A stretch of DNA of 64,000 nt from Dasypus novemcinctus. Lineage: Eukaryota; Chordata; Mammalia; Cingulata; Dasypodidae. Shown here in pieces: positions 1-12,724 of the stretch. The stretch is from the NCBI RefSeq assembly GCF_030445035.2, contig NC_080682.1:31540770-31604769 (forward strand), given 5' to 3'. The position numbers and the translations under genes were made by a program. Below the pieces are notes generated by a model that saw only the letters and a program-made list of their open reading frames with translations, was not told the origin of the DNA and made no database searches. The number at the start of each line of letters is the position of its first letter. Position 1 is the first letter of the stretch.

Positions 1-1
1 C

Positions 2-151
2 TGAAGACCACATTTTAATCTCAGTGCTATTCATAAATATTACGACAATATTGAATTTGTACGTCCTATGCCACCAAAACCCAAAGATCAAAGGTTCACC
101 TTGAAAACACCAAAGAATCAAAACCGAGAAGATGATGAGGGAGCTCAGTAG
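2..151 (+). pseudogene. possible 3' end of a retrocopied coding sequence
   Basis: One frame is open for 48 codons from position 5 to a TAG at 149-151. Its composition looks protein-like (charged, proline-rich, with a HKYYDNIEF stretch and an acidic C-terminus), unlike the AT-rich noise around it. The window edge removes anything upstream. I do not recognise the protein. It could be the tail of a processed pseudogene or a chance open frame; 48 codons is not decisive. Confidence 0.2.
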
Positions 152-619
152 GATTGTACTGTCTGTACTGTTTTGAACCAGTCGGCCTTCATCCATTGTG
201 AACAGTGTGAGATGCCAAGGCATTTCTGAATCAAAGGCCCTGTATCTTCTCTAAAACCACATCTAAAGCTTTTCTTACCCTACAGATCTCTCCAGTCCAC
301 TTTGTGATTTGTTCTCTTCTTTATTATTTTCTTATATTCCTATATGTGTAATGTAATAATCTTTTCTTAATTCATTTTCTTTTTTCCTTTGAATGATTAA
401 GCATGATCATATCTTTTTTTTAGTGGAGAAGAATATGTATGCTCTTTAAAATAAAGTTTTAATTTTAGAATAGTTTGAGATTTATAGAAAAGTTGTGAAG
501 ATAGCACAGAGAGTTCCCATTTTCCTCACTTCCAGTTTACCGTATTGTTAACATTTTACACTGTTATGGTATGTTTGTCACAACTAATGAACCAGCATTG
601 TTCATATCCTCGATAACAA
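152..619. other. no recognisable gene, T-rich DNA
   Basis: No open frame, RNA gene or repeat was recognised. If the preceding frame is a retrocopy, this could be its 3' UTR, but no clear poly(A) end was found. Confidence 0.3.
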
Positions 620-1065
620 TTGGTAATGAGAGAATAACATGTTCTTAAATTTAATCCATTCCTGTGGGTGTGAATCCATTGGAAGCAGGGCCTTTTGATG
701 AGGTTACTGCAGTTGAAGAGTGGCCCACCTCAATCAGGATGGTACTTAATCATATTACTGGACTCCTTCATAAGAGAATGAAATTCAGACTCAAAGAGAG
801 AGAGAGAGCATGACAGAATAACAGAAGTTGAAACAGAGCCTTGAAGAGAAGAAAGAGACAAGGAGATGCCACCATGTGCTTTGCCATTTGATAGAGTAGC
901 CATGCATTGCCAGCAGCCTGCCCCAGAATGTCAAATGCCAAGTCTTTGGGGAACCCTTGATTTCAACTTTCTTTTAGCTTCAATATTGTAAACTAATAAA
1001 TTCTCATTGTTTTAATGAAATGATTTATGGTATTTGCTTAAGAGGGCTAGGAAACCAAAAAAGGC
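620..1065 (+). repeat. LTR-like (MaLR-type) interspersed repeat
   Basis: The order of segments matches two other copies in the window (14,073-14,620 on the minus strand and 31,240-31,680 on the plus strand). It has a 'taatccattc ctgtgggtgtg' block, a 'cttcataagagaatgaaattcag' block with GA-rich sequence, a 'gccaccatgtgc' block and an end containing 'aataaattctcattg'. The layout (about 0.45 kb, internal AATAAA, no coding) suggests a solo LTR of the mammalian MaLR type. The family assignment is from memory of xenarthran repeats and is tentative. Confidence 0.45.
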
Positions 1066-1089
1066 ATACAGTGGAATTTCTCTGTTGTT

Positions 1090-1405
1090 TTATAATTTTA
1101 AAATTTTATTGTGGTGTTATATATATATATAATCAGTTTTGATAGCAAACTTTAAGTATAATTGTTGCTTTAATTAGTTTTTTCTTAATGACAAATGACA
1201 TTGAATATCTTTTAATATGATTATTATCCCATCTGTATATTTCCTTTGATGAGGTCCCCATTTGCCAGTTTTTTAATTGGGTTGTTTGTTTTCTTATTGT
1301 TGAGTTTTAAGAGTTTTTTTTTTTATTTTGGATAAGGTTCTTTATCATTTATATTATTTGTAAATATTTTCTCAAGTCTATGACTTTTTTCATTTTCTTT
1401 TTTTT
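1090..1405 (-). mobile_element. L1 3'-region fragment, antisense
   Basis: The plus strand carries the complement of an L1 3' region: 'caaatgacattgaatatcttt', then 'gaggtccccatttgccag', 'aattgggttgtttg' and 'tattgttgagttttaagag'. These words recur in this order in old mammalian L1 copies. It is a short, decayed, non-coding fragment. Confidence 0.6.
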
Positions 1406-2526
1406 TTTCTTTCAATAATAGAAGTGGCTGGAGGGTTAGGAAAGGACCAGGAATACTCTTATGGGAAGATCATGTCTCTTTTTAAACCTTACATGAGAGA
1501 AGCAATGCCTTAGAATAAAAAAAAAAATTAATGAAACTATGTACAGATTAACTTTCCTTTATGTATTCTGTACTTGGTCCTCCTCAGTGCAAATGTTCTG
1601 TGAAGACATGCAGATGCTGCACAGTGGAATGCAGGAAAGGTGACAGGAATTATGTCTATACGTCACACTGTATACTGACTTTAGTGGTGAGTGACAGCAC
1701 TCTTTTTGCCTTCCACAAGGAAGCTTAAAACAAAAGAAATTTTCAACCCACTAATGGGGCAAAAAGATTAACCTAGCCTCATCTCCCTGGTGTTCTGCTA
1801 ACTTTCACAAGAGATATTATTGGTGAGATACAGTTTAAAACCAGCAGTAGCAGTGCCTATAGACCCCCAACCTTATTTTTTTTTAAAGAAATTTAAATGC
1901 TTTACTGTTCTGGCAATCCATTTCTAAACCTGACCTGGTGGCAGTGTCAAGCATATTTATAAAACAAGGCTAGTCATATTGAGATCAACTGGAGAAAAGC
2001 TGGGAAAAAGGAAAACATAAAAAACTTGAACACTGAAGCAAACTCAAGAATCTCTGTATTTTGCTGATATATTTTAATAAGGAAAATGAGTATTTGGATG
2101 ATCATGAAGTATATAATTAAATAAAATCAAGAAAAATAAATACCAGAATGGATTTAAAAAACAGAATTATGAAATTACTTATCATTGTTTATAATGGAGA
2201 TAAGGGACATACTGAATTTTAGCAAAAATTAGAAGACAATGTCAACTGTCACCCACTGTAAATGATTGCAAGTGAATATTTCTAAAATAAACAGGATCAT
2301 CACAAGTTATCTCTAGGAATGCCAAAGCCTTGATTATGGGCTTTGTATTTTGTATAAGGGAAGAAATATGACAATTCTATTTAATTAGACAAGAGCCCCC
2401 CAAAGCCCTTGCATTTGAGGCATTTTGTTTTAAAAACAAGGCTTTGTATTTCAGCTTCATCTGCAGTTCTATTGGAAGATTGATAAGTCACTTTTTACTT
2501 GTTTTATTAATAAAATGTTATTTGGG
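1406..2526. other. no gene recognised
   Basis: This AT-rich stretch has short homopolymer runs. No open frame or repeat of known type was recognised on either strand. Confidence 0.4.
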
Positions 2527-4091
2527 AAAAAAACAGCATGGTAGTGGAACAATATCATACATACAGACCAACAGAATCTAATTGAGAGCTCAGAAAACAA
2601 TGCTGACATTTTTGGTAAACTGTTTTTTGACAAGGTGGCAAAGACCAATCAATTGGTAAAACTAGTCTCTTCAACAAATAGTACTAGGAAAACTGGATCA
2701 ACATTTGCAAACATCAACTCAAAATGGGTCAAAGACCTAAAATAAGAATTAGAACTCTCTAACTCCTGAAAGAAAACATAAGGGAGTATCATCAGGACCT
2801 TGTTAGGAGGCAACGTTTGCATGAACTTTATACCCTAAGCACAGGCAACAAATAGACAAATGAGACCACTTCAAAATTTTAAAAATTTTGAACCTCAAAG
2901 GACTTTAAAATGAAAGTAAAATGACAACCTACATGATGAGAGATAATATTTGGAAACCACATATTCAATAAAATATTAATATGCAGAATACATAAAGAAA
3001 TCCTTCAACTCTCAAGAAAAAGACAAACACAATTAAAAAGTGGCCAAAAGACATGAACAGTTATCCCTCCAAAGAAGATATGCAAGTGAGCCTAAAGCAC
3101 ATGAAAAGAAGCTTAACATCATTATTCATCAAGGAAATGGAAATAAAAATCACAGTGAGATACCACTTCACTACAATAATAAATAAATAAAATAAAATAG
3201 CAAGTGTTGGAAAGGATGCAGAGAAATAGGAACATTCATTCATTGCTGATGGTAATGTAAAATGGTGTGCTGTGGAAGACAGTTTGTGGTTCCTCAGAAA
3301 ACTAAGTATAGAACTACCATATGACCCAGCAATTCCACTACTAGTTATCCATCCAAAAGAACTACAAGCAATAACTCGAACTGATATTTGCACACCGATG
3401 TTCATGTTTGGCATTATTCAAAATTGCCAAAAAATGGAAGCAGGCCAAGTGTACAACAACTGACCAATGGATAAATATAATGTAGTATACACAGGCAATA
3501 AATATTATTGACCTGTAAATAGGAATGAAGTTCTGATATATGACAAAATGAATGAACCTTGAAAACGACCTGTTGGGTGAAGTAAGCTAGACACAAAAAG
3601 ATGAATATTATATGATATCACTGTTTTAAAACAATTAGAATAAGCAAACCCATAGAGTCAGAATCTAGAATATAGCTTATTAGAGAATGGGAAGGGGATA
3701 GGAAATTGGAAGTTAAGATTTAAAATATACAGGATTCCTATTTGGAATGATGGTAATATTTTGATAGCAGATGGTGGAGATAATACGTAAATTGTTATGC
3801 AATTTACAACACTGAAGTATGTTTCTGAACACGATTAATAGGGGAAATGTTAGATTGTATTTATTCAAAAATGAATTTTTGCAAACTCCATAACAATACA
3901 CTAAACAAACAGTGAACCTTAAGTTAAAACATGGACTTCACTTAATAGTACAATTATAAAAATGTGCTATCACCAATTGTAACAAATGTACCACACCACT
4001 GCAAGGTTTTGGTGATGGGGTGATTAATGGGAATCCTGTATTTTATGCATGATTTTTCTATAAATCCATAACTTCTTTAATAAAGAAAAAA
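2527..4091 (+). mobile_element. 5'-truncated L1, ORF2 3' end plus 3' UTR
   Basis: The sequence begins at the 'cagcatggtagtgg' part of ORF2 and runs through the ORF2 C-terminus. A surviving frame at 3,272-3,463 includes the WFLRKLSIELPYDPAIPLL-like segment typical of L1 ORF2. The ORF2 end near 3.6 kb is followed by a 3' UTR and an A-rich tail at about 4,080-4,091. Stops and frameshifts are frequent, so it is dead. No clear target-site duplication was found. Confidence 0.8.
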
Positions 4092-5369
4092 ATAGATCAA
4101 TTTATTTTGTTGAGTGTTGGTCTCACATATATTTTCATCATGTATTTTTCCAATAAAATTTTGTAACCTTGAAAGAAATGATAATAGATGTCATCGTTTT
4201 GTTGAGTAACATTCTCTCTGATGGGATGGGCTTTCCCCAGATGGTCCTACCATACCATACACACAGACACTCTAATAAAGTATACACTCACATATGGCAC
4301 AACTGTGGGCTGTTGCCTTCATTAAGAAATATCTAAATACTCCCAGAAAAAATATTAGAACAAATCAAACAGAAATTTGAATAACTTGTCAGAGCTAATT
4401 GATTTTGGAATAGACAGATTCTCAATATTCCAGAGTTTTCCATGGTTCCAGAAGAAAGATAAATAAGATATGGGAATGGTCCCTAATAGTAAAATGCCAA
4501 GTGAGATCTTCCTGTTACTGATGACATGCATCACTTACATTAGTTTTTTCCCCCCTGAACCTCCCCCTGGCTGACAGGCAGGAGTAACACAGTCAGAAAA
4601 GTGCTGTGTGAGAATAATGCAGACATTTTTACTGAGTTAAGTGCCTGAACTAAGAGAAATGTGTGGAAATAAGGGAATAAAGTGACAAGATTGAGAAATG
4701 GTTTTGTGATTTATGAAATACAGGTATAAGGGGTAATTGCAGTAAGAGCTACTCCTTGATACAAAAAAATAAATAACCAAAGATCGTATAGGCACTGATA
4801 GTCAGCTAGATTCATTATATACTTGACAGGAACTTATGTATACACTAAAATATTTGGCACTTCAGACATAGTATATTTCATTATTAATACATGGCTGTAA
4901 ATGGCATTACGGATTATCTGTATAAGTGAGAAGAGTACAGTATATGGCATGATGCAAAAAGAGAAATTCAGTTTGAATTTATTTAGATCTAATTATGTAC
5001 CAGCACATTACTAAGAAGAATATATATATATAAAGATGGCATAGAACATAATATATGTCTAAAATATACTTCATAAACCCACTTCATTTGGAAGAAACAC
5101 TAGTATATAATTTGAAATAATATAACATTACATATAATTAGAAATATAAAAATAGGAGAGAAAATGGAACTAATTGTGGTCAATTGGTAGGTCTACAAAA
5201 TCCTCCTTAATAGCATAGTAAAAGATGGAGTGTGAATTTTATGTAAGACATAGACCATTCAGATTAGGGGGAGAGGCATCCTAAGTGAATGAGACAAAAG
5301 GAGCAAGACTAGAGATGTGAGAGATTGTGGGTAGTTTTTTGAAATGGAAAGGTGTTCAACGTAGCTGTT
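4092..5369. repeat. left copy of an old segmental duplication (OR-flanking DNA)
   Basis: Words here recur in the same order at about 17,660-18,780. Examples are 'caataaaattttgt' with 'gataatagatgtc' and 'ttttgttga', then 'gtcagagctaat...tttggaatagacaga', then 'ttattaatacatggctgtaaat', then 'agcacattactaagaa'. The offset is about 13.5 kb. In the right copy this DNA directly follows an OR pseudogene; here an L1 occupies that position and no OR is seen. No gene was recognised inside it. Confidence 0.6.
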
Positions 5370-5385
5370 AAAATATTCTAGCATA
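5370..5385 (+). repeat. target-site duplication of the old L1, left copy
   Basis: The 16-bp word aaaatattctagcata is repeated exactly at 16,265-16,280, on either side of the full-length L1. Confidence 0.85.
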
Positions 5386-5639
5386 AAGACAAGCTACAGG
5401 GAAGGAGGGTAAGATGGCAGAATAAGGAGCTCCAAGAGTCAACTTGTCCTACAGGACAGTTAGTAATCACAAAGAGCTACCTAAAGCACATGTTTTGGGC
5501 CCCTAGGAGACTAGAGGAGCATCCTGCAACATCTTTGAAAGAATGGAAGGTTGAGACTGACCATCTGCACAGAAGATTCATGAAGAGCCCTTCATGCCAT
5601 GAAGGTTGGTGACCATACTCCACTGGCAGCACTAGCCAC

Positions 5640-6460
5640 CTTGGGAGCTCCTCCGTGGAGCAGCTGGAAGGTACATTTCCCAAAAATGGGGGAGGAAAAA
5701 ACAGATGGGCACCAACTTCAGCTACTGATTAGTAAATTCATACTGCTTAAGTTTAACATATAACCATAAGAATAGCTAAAGTTTGAACCTCTCTAAGCCA
5801 AAATGAGACCAATACCAGCAATTTTAGCTCCATTCCTGGCATGAGGGGAAGTGGGGCTGACTGAAATTCAAAGTGAAGTTGGGTACCAGGTTCGACCAAT
5901 CCAGATTGGATTGCAGCTCTAGCCTAAGCTCAAGTCCCAACTTTGGCAAGGAGGAAGCTGGGGTGATATGCACAAGCCCCTCCGGGAAACTACAGGCCAT
6001 GCAGTGGAGGCCAGTGCTCATCCAAATCTGGTGGCACAAACCACCTCAGGAGCTATTCTGTGGCTGGATTTGGAAGCTCCATTTCCCAAACTCAGGGGAG
6101 GAAGAGACAGTTGACAACCAACTTCAGCTACTGTTTGGTAAATTTGGCTGGATGAAGTATAACCCTAAGAACTGCTAACATTTGAACATGTCCAAGTTGG
6201 AAATATACTTGTAGCCTCAAATTTAACTCCACCTCTGGCATGAGGGGAAGTGGGGCTGTTTGAAAATCACAATGATGGTAGAGACTGGCTTCTTTCCACC
6301 GAGATTAGACTGCAGCCCCAACTTAAGCTCCAGGTCCACCTCTGGCAGGGAGGAAGCTAGTGGGACATGCACCAATGTCTCCAGGTAACTTCAGGCACTT
6401 TCAGCAAACACCTAGTGAACAGTTGGACATCTATAACTCCATCCACATCCCCAGGTAAGA
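5640..6460 (+). repeat. two ~400-bp tandem units in the L1 5' UTR
   Basis: The segment starting 'ggcatgaggggaagtggggctg' occurs at about 5,839 and again at about 6,238, a spacing of 399 bp. The flanking words 'catttcccaaa', 'ccaacttcagctactg', 'aagctc' and 'gaggaagct' recur in the same order. These are diverged promoter monomers of the kind seen in rodent L1 5' UTRs. Confidence 0.75.
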
Positions 6461-7075
6461 TAGGAGGAGAACTGTGTTTCTTCAGCCTTTCCAGGCAACA
6501 GCAGGCACTTTCAGCCTGCATAACCTGGACTGGAAGGTACCTGTGTTTACCACACTCTCTAAAAGGAAGGAGAGGGCTGGTGTATCCTCAAGTTCTCTGG
6601 ACAATGACAGGTACTTTCAGCCTATAGTAACTGAACTCTTATGTACCTGTGGATCCACTCCAACCACTCAAGAGGATAGGAGGGTGGCTGATGTTTCCAT
6701 AGCCTCTCTGGGGAAAAGCAGGCACTTTTGGCCTATATGAACTGAACTGTAGGGTGTTGGTGGTTCCCATCCCACTCCATAAATGTCAGAATGGACAGTA
6801 TTCCCTCAGCTCCCAGGGCAAGTGCAGATATATTAGGCAAGCATGAATCAGATTGTTGGGCACACTAGAGGGTCCATCCAAATCCCTGGTAGGGAGGGGG
6901 TGACAGTGCTATATCTGTCTACCTGGGAAACTGCAGTCATTGTTGAGCTTCATGGCATAGATTTCTGCCCACACTTACAGCTCCATCTCCACCCAAGGCA
7001 GGGGAGGAAGGCACATGAGTCTTCATCAGTTTCTCTGGACAACTACAGAAAGTCTTGGCCTGCATGATTTGGATT
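6379..7075 (+). repeat. ~110-bp degenerate tandem repeats in the L1 5' UTR
   Basis: A motif like 'tctctgggcaactgcaggcactttcagcctgcat' recurs near 6,379, 6,487, 6,592, 6,703, 6,812, 6,920 and 7,033, spaced about 105-113 bp. A related word also appears near 5,976, so the 400-bp units may themselves be built from this shorter unit. Small ORFs here are by-products of the repeat. Confidence 0.65.
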
Positions 7076-7291
7076 ATTACATATGACTGTGACTCTGTCA
7101 TTACCCCTAGCAAAGGAGAAAAGTGAGAGAATCTTCATCAGTCCCTGGGTTTACACAAGAAACTTCAGATTCCATAGATTGCAGCACCAGCTACATACTT
7201 TTCTCCTACTACACAACCAGCAAGGGTAAAAGGGCAAGAAAGCCCTAAACTAAGGAAACTATACCCAGAATAAATACATCTAGCAAGCCAG

Positions 7292-8248
7292 ATGCCAAGA
7301 TACCAACAAAAAATTACAACTCATACCAAGAAACAGGAAAATATGGCCCCATTAAAAGAACAGAAGAAGCCTCCAAATGACATAAATGAGTTGAGGCAAC
7401 TAATTATACATGCCAAAACAAATCTCTTTAATAAATTCAATGAGATAGCTAAAGAGATTATGGATATTAAGAAGAAACTGGGTGAGCACAAAGAATTTGA
7501 GAGCATACATAGAAAAATAGCAGATCTTATAGGAATGAAAGACACAATGAATGAAGTTAAAATACTCTGGAGGCATATAACAGCAGATTTGAGGAGGTAG
7601 AAGAAAGGATCAGTGAGTTTAGAGAAATGACCTCTGGAAGCAAATATACAAAAGAACAGTTGAAGAAAATAGTGGAAAATATAGCTCTCAGGGAAATAAA
7701 TGATGGCAAGAAATGTACAAACATATATATCATGGGAGTCCCAGAAGAAGAGAAGGGAAAGGGGCAGAAGGAATATTTGAAGAAATAATGCTAGAAAATT
7801 CCCAACGTTATTGAAAGGCATAGATATACGTGTCCAAGAATCATAACATACTCCCATCCAAATAAGTCCAAACAGACCAAATGCTAGACACATACTAATC
7901 ATAATATCAAATGCCAAATACAAAGAGAATTCTGAGACCAGCAAGAAAAAAGCGATGCATGACATATAATGGTTACCAATAATATTCAGAAACAATTTCT
8001 TACCAGAAATCATGGAGGCAAGAAGACAGTGGTATGATACATTTAATATACTGCAAGAGAAAAACTGCCAGCCAAGAATCTTATGTCTGGCAAGGTTGTT
8101 GTTCAAAAATGAGGCTAGTTTAGAACATTCATAGATAAAGAGAAACTGAGAGTTTATAACAAAGAGAAAAAAATTTCAGAAAATACTAAAGGGAGTACTA
8201 CAGCCTGAAATGAAAAGACAGGCAAGAGAGGTGTGGGAGAGAATCTAG
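7292..8248 (+). pseudogene. L1 ORF1 (ORF1p) pseudogene of the old L1
   Basis: ORF1p is the RNA-binding chaperone of L1. The first 102 codons are open (7,292-7,600), lysine-rich and helical, as expected for the N-terminus and coiled coil. Frame changes follow, but the order of conserved segments is still readable: a 'GVPEE-EKGKG'-like stretch near 7,737-7,765, 'ARRQWYDT'-like near 8,010-8,040 and 'CQPRILCLARLLFKNEA'-like near 8,065-8,115. It ends near a TAG at 8,246. The intact homologue is at 60,621-61,592. A 261-codon ORF on the opposite strand is a shadow of this gene. Confidence 0.8.
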
Positions 8249-8593
8249 AAATGAAGATTATGTCAGTAAACATAACTAAAAGTGTTAAAAGACTGGTGAA
8301 CATAAAATATGACCAATAAAATCCAAAGATCAAAATGGGTGAAATAAGAACTGCCTTTATGTAATAACACTGAATGTTAATGGAATAAACTCTCCAGTCA
8401 AAATGCACAGACTGGCAGAATGCAGAAGAAAATATGATCCATCTACATGCTGTCTACCTGTGGCTCACCTTAGACTCAATGGTACCAACCAATTGAAATT
8501 GAAAGGCTGAAAAAAGATATTCCACACATGCAGTAACCAAAAAAAAAAGTGAATAACTGCACTTTTATCTGATGAAAGAGACTTTAAAAATCC

Positions 8594-10184
8594 TATTAAT
8601 TATATTCAGTTATTTTGTTGGCTTCAATTTTGAATAAGTTTTGGATAACACAAAGGTTACAACTGTGGCAGGGGTGGATCACTGGTGCAGGGTGTCAGAG
8701 ATGAGGGACGCATGGGAGGAGGTTCACTTAGGGCATACCTGTAAGGCATATCAATGTTTTTGAGTGTTCATGGGGCATTGTTACAGTGGGTGAAGATTCA
8801 CACAATAACCAAAAAATATTGAATTCCTATCCTGGAGAGCTCTTCCACATTCTCTGATGGGACAAGAATCCCCTTAGTAAAGAGGCAGTGAATAGTGAAG
8901 GATTATGGATCATTGATAGGCCAATGATTGTGCTGACTGTACTTATGAACCTTTACTTTTGAAACTGAAGCTTAGTATAATTTCAATTTTAAAAGTGAAT
9001 AAGCATATAAATCCATTACCTTCTCCACAGCATAGGACATCATGCATGGGGATGAGCGTTCCTGGCACCAAGGGATTATTATCAACAACCAACTAGCAAT
9101 GTGACTGGAAAAAGACCTTGAACAAAAGGGGGAAAAGGTAAAGACAAATAAGTTTATATGGCTAAGAGACTTCAAAGTGATTAAGGCGGTCATTTCAGGT
9201 ATTATGTTTATACATGTCTCAACAGAAACTCTTTGATTGCCAAAGTAAATATTACTGCAAATAATGGGACTCCTGAGACATTCAGACACTATAGGCAAGG
9301 CAAAGAGCTCAGGAGTTTTATGTCCTTTCAGTGGGCCTTACTTTGAAATTTATACTTCCTAGTGTGATAGAGTTGGGCTCAGTTGTGTTTTCCCTACACA
9401 TGGCTCTGCTGCCCCTCTATTTGAACCTATAGTTAGTAGTAGAGTTCATAGTTGTATGTCTAACAGACTTAAATACTTGGGCTGTCCATCTGCCAGCTGG
9501 GCCCTAAATCTGAACAGACTTGCAACACCTACCCTCCAGTTCATTGGACTCAACCAGGACAACTAACAAGGAGATGATAGCTGACAATGACCATCTCAAG
9601 GAACAGAGAGAGTCTACAATTGCAAGCAAGAAAATTCCATCATCTACCCCATGGGATCAAAGACCTCTCTCAGTTAGAGGTGGAGTGGGCATCACCATCA
9701 CAGAATCCTCAGGGTTGGGGAACGGACAGTGGACCAGAGTAGACTTACAGTTGTTCTACTGTAGACTTCTTGTGATCTCAGCAAAGGGAAAATGTTTACC
9801 ATGGATGTTGGGACAGTGGCCACTGGAGGTTCTGAGGAGAGAGAGAGGGAAAAATAGCAATGATTTGGGGGAATTTTTGGAGCTTGGGGATTATCCTGAA
9901 TGGCATTGCAATGACAGTTATAGGCCATTGTATATCTTGTATAACTTGAAAATTGTGCAGGAGAGAGTGTAAACTACAATGTAAACTATTATCATTCCTG
10001 AGTGGCAGTGCTCTAAGATGTTTTAATCGATTTTGGCAAATGTACCACACTAATGAAGGAGATTATTGATGTGGGAAAAGGTGGGAAGGCTAAGGAACAG
10101 GGCATATGGTGATCCCCTATATTTTTTGTATAACACTTATGTAATCTAAGTTTCTTTAACAAATTAAAATTTTAAAAATTAAAA
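8594..10184 (+). mobile_element. xenarthran-type polyadenylated repeat, copy A
   Basis: This 1.6-kb insertion interrupts the L1 endonuclease region and ends in A-rich sequence (about 10,150-10,184). The L1 frame resumes directly afterwards. Its whole length matches 45,986-47,690 on the opposite strand, with shared words such as 'gtttatatggctaagagac', 'ctccagttcattggactca', 'ccaggacaactaacaagga' and 'ggccactggaggttctgag'. The left end repeats a few bases of L1, consistent with a short target-site duplication. It has a 150-codon ORF (9,520-9,972) whose last ~45 residues are echoed in copy B. I do not recognise the family or any protein domain. Confidence 0.65.
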
Positions 10185-10750
10185 AGCAAATCTGTTATTA
10201 GAGGCAAGAAAGGACTTCATACATAAATAAAAGGGGCAATTCACCAGGAAAAAATAGTCATAAGTATATATATCTAACCATTATGCCCCAAGATACATGA
10301 AGCAAACACTGTCAAAACTGAAGGGAGTGATAGATTTCTCTGCAATAATAGTTGGAAACTTCAATACAAAACTCTCAGAATTGGATCAAAAATCTGCACA
10401 GAGTTTAATGGAATAAATCGAATATATTTTACAGAACATTTCACACCACAGCAGGAAGTTTTACATTATTTTCAAGTTCTCACAGATCTTCTTCTAAAAT
10501 AGATGATACGTTGGGTAACAAAGCAGATCTCAATAAATTCAAGAAGACTGAAATTATACAGAGCACTTTCTCTTAAATAATCATTAGGTCAAAGAAGAGA
10601 TTTTGAGAGAAATTAATAAATATCTCAAGACAATGACAATGAGAACACAACATATAAGAACCTATGTGATGCAATGCAGATAGTGCTAAAAGGGAAATTT
10701 ATAGCCCTAAATGCTTATTTAAAAAAATTAAAAAGAGTGAGCTAAAATCT

Positions 10751-11828
10751 GGAAAATGACCTCATACGGAAGGTTCAACGCGGATCAGCGGAATATCCCT
10801 GTCTACATAAAATAACATGACTTTAAAATGCTGTTTGACCTAATGTAAGGGGGAAATGGAAAGGAGAAATGAGTTTATATGGCTACGAGTCTCTAAAAAA
10901 GAGTCTGGAGGCTGTCAGAAGGATTGCCCTTATGCACAACTGAGCAGAGTCAGAGAGACAGATAAAACAGATACAACCCCCAGATATCGGTTCCTTCGAG
11001 AGCTAAAGAGACCCATGGGAGTTATGGTCATGGCCGATGGGGTTAACTACCAGGTCAGATGGCCCCTCTTTGGAACTGGTGTTTATGTGTGACGAATCTG
11101 GACTCAGATGGGATCCCTCTTCATAAGACTTTCATGCTAATGTGCTGGAGGTGCAGTTAGTGTCGGGGTTTAAGATATATTTAGGGGATTTGAATCTCTA
11201 GACTGACAATGTGATAGCCAGGTCCTGAGCCTCAACAGACTCCAGCACCTACAATCTGACTTATTGGGCTCACCACACTCAGCTAAGATGGAGTTGAAGA
11301 AGGACAACCACCACACCATGGAGCCTAGAGTGATTACAACTGAAAGTGGGAGGATTGTATCCAGCATCCAGGTGGAATCTGAACCTCCTCTTGACATAGA
11401 GGTGCAACGGACACAACCAATCCAATGTCCACATAGAAGAGGTGGCATTGGATTGGGAAAAGTGGACATGATGGCTGATGGGTATGGGGAAAGGCAGGAA
11501 GAGATGAGAGGTGGAGGTGTCTTTGGGACATGGGGCTGCCCTGGATGGTGCTTCAGGAGCAATCACCGGACATTGTAAATCCTCACAGGGCCCACTGGAT
11601 GGAATGGGGGAGAGTGTGGGCCATGGTGTGAACCGTTGACCATGGGGTGCGGGGGTGCCCAAAGATATACTTGCCAAATGCAATGGCTGTGTCATGATGA
11701 TGGGAGGGAGTGTTGCTGAGGGGGGGGAGAGGAGGGGTGGGGAAGGTAGGGTTCAATGGGACCTCATATATATATATTTTTAATGTAATATTATTACAAA
11801 GTAAATAAAAGAAAATAAAAATAAAAAA
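10751..11828 (+). mobile_element. related xenarthran-type polyadenylated repeat, copy C
   Basis: This 1.1-kb insertion in L1 ORF2 ends in an A-rich tail (about 11,780-11,828). The flanking word 'aaaatc' is present on both sides. It shares 'gagtttatatggctac', a 'cctcaacagactccagcacctac' block and a 'ttgggctcaccacactcag' block with copies A and B but differs elsewhere, so it is a related subfamily. It is G-rich near its 3' end (about 11,718). No domain was recognised in its short ORFs. Confidence 0.55.
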
Positions 11829-12724
11829 AATAAAATCAATAACAAGTACACAGCTATAGGAACTAGAAAAAGTAAAATAAATTAATCACTAGGCAAATAG
11901 AAGGAATGAAATAACAAAGATTAGAGGAGAAATAATTGAAATTGAGAACAAAAAATAATAGAATTTACAAAATCAAAACTTAGTGCTTCAGGAAGATTAA
12001 CAAAATTGAAAAGCCCTTAGACTGACAAAGGAAACAAGAGAGAAGATGCAAATAAATGAAATAAAAATTAATTTGGGGACATTACTACTGATCTCTTATG
12101 ATAAAAGATTTAGGAGAATACTATGAACATATGCATGCCAAAAGAAAAAAAAAACACAATGTAGATTAAATGGAAAAATTCCTAGGAATGTATGATTAAC
12201 CTATGTTCACATTAGAAGATATAGAAAACCTCAAAAACCAATCACAAGTATAGAGATTGAAACAGTCATCAAACAACTCCCCAAAATGAAATGCTGAGTA
12301 CCAGATAGTTTTACAGGTGAGTTCTACCATGCATTCAAAGAACTTTTAACACCAATCCTACTCAAGCTCCTCCAAAAAATTGAACAATAAGGAATGCTAC
12401 CAAACTCATTCTATGAAGACAGAATCACCAAAATACCAAAGTCTATTATAAATGACTATTATAAATGATTTCCCTAATGAATATAGATGAAAAATCCTCA
12501 AGAAAATATTTGCTAATTCAATCCAATAACAAATTAAAAGAATTATTCATTATAAGTCAATTTTATAGCAGTCATGCAAGGGTTGGTTCAACACAAGAAA
12601 ATCAATCAGTGTAATACACTACATTAATACATCAAAGAAGAAAAATGACACGATTCTAGTGACTGATGCAGAAAAAAGCATTTGATAAAATAGAACATCT
12701 TTTCTTCATAAAAATACTGCAAAA

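Noticed and set aside
7321-8106. 261-codon ORF on the minus strand
   Set aside because: It lies exactly antisense to the decayed L1 ORF1. Its Phe/Leu/Ser-rich composition is that of the complement of an A-rich, lysine-rich coding strand. No domain is recognisable.
11170-11695. Overlapping ORFs of 104, 130 and 138 codons
   Set aside because: They lie within polyadenylated repeat copy C, in several frames on both strands, with no shared domain and no support from the other copies.
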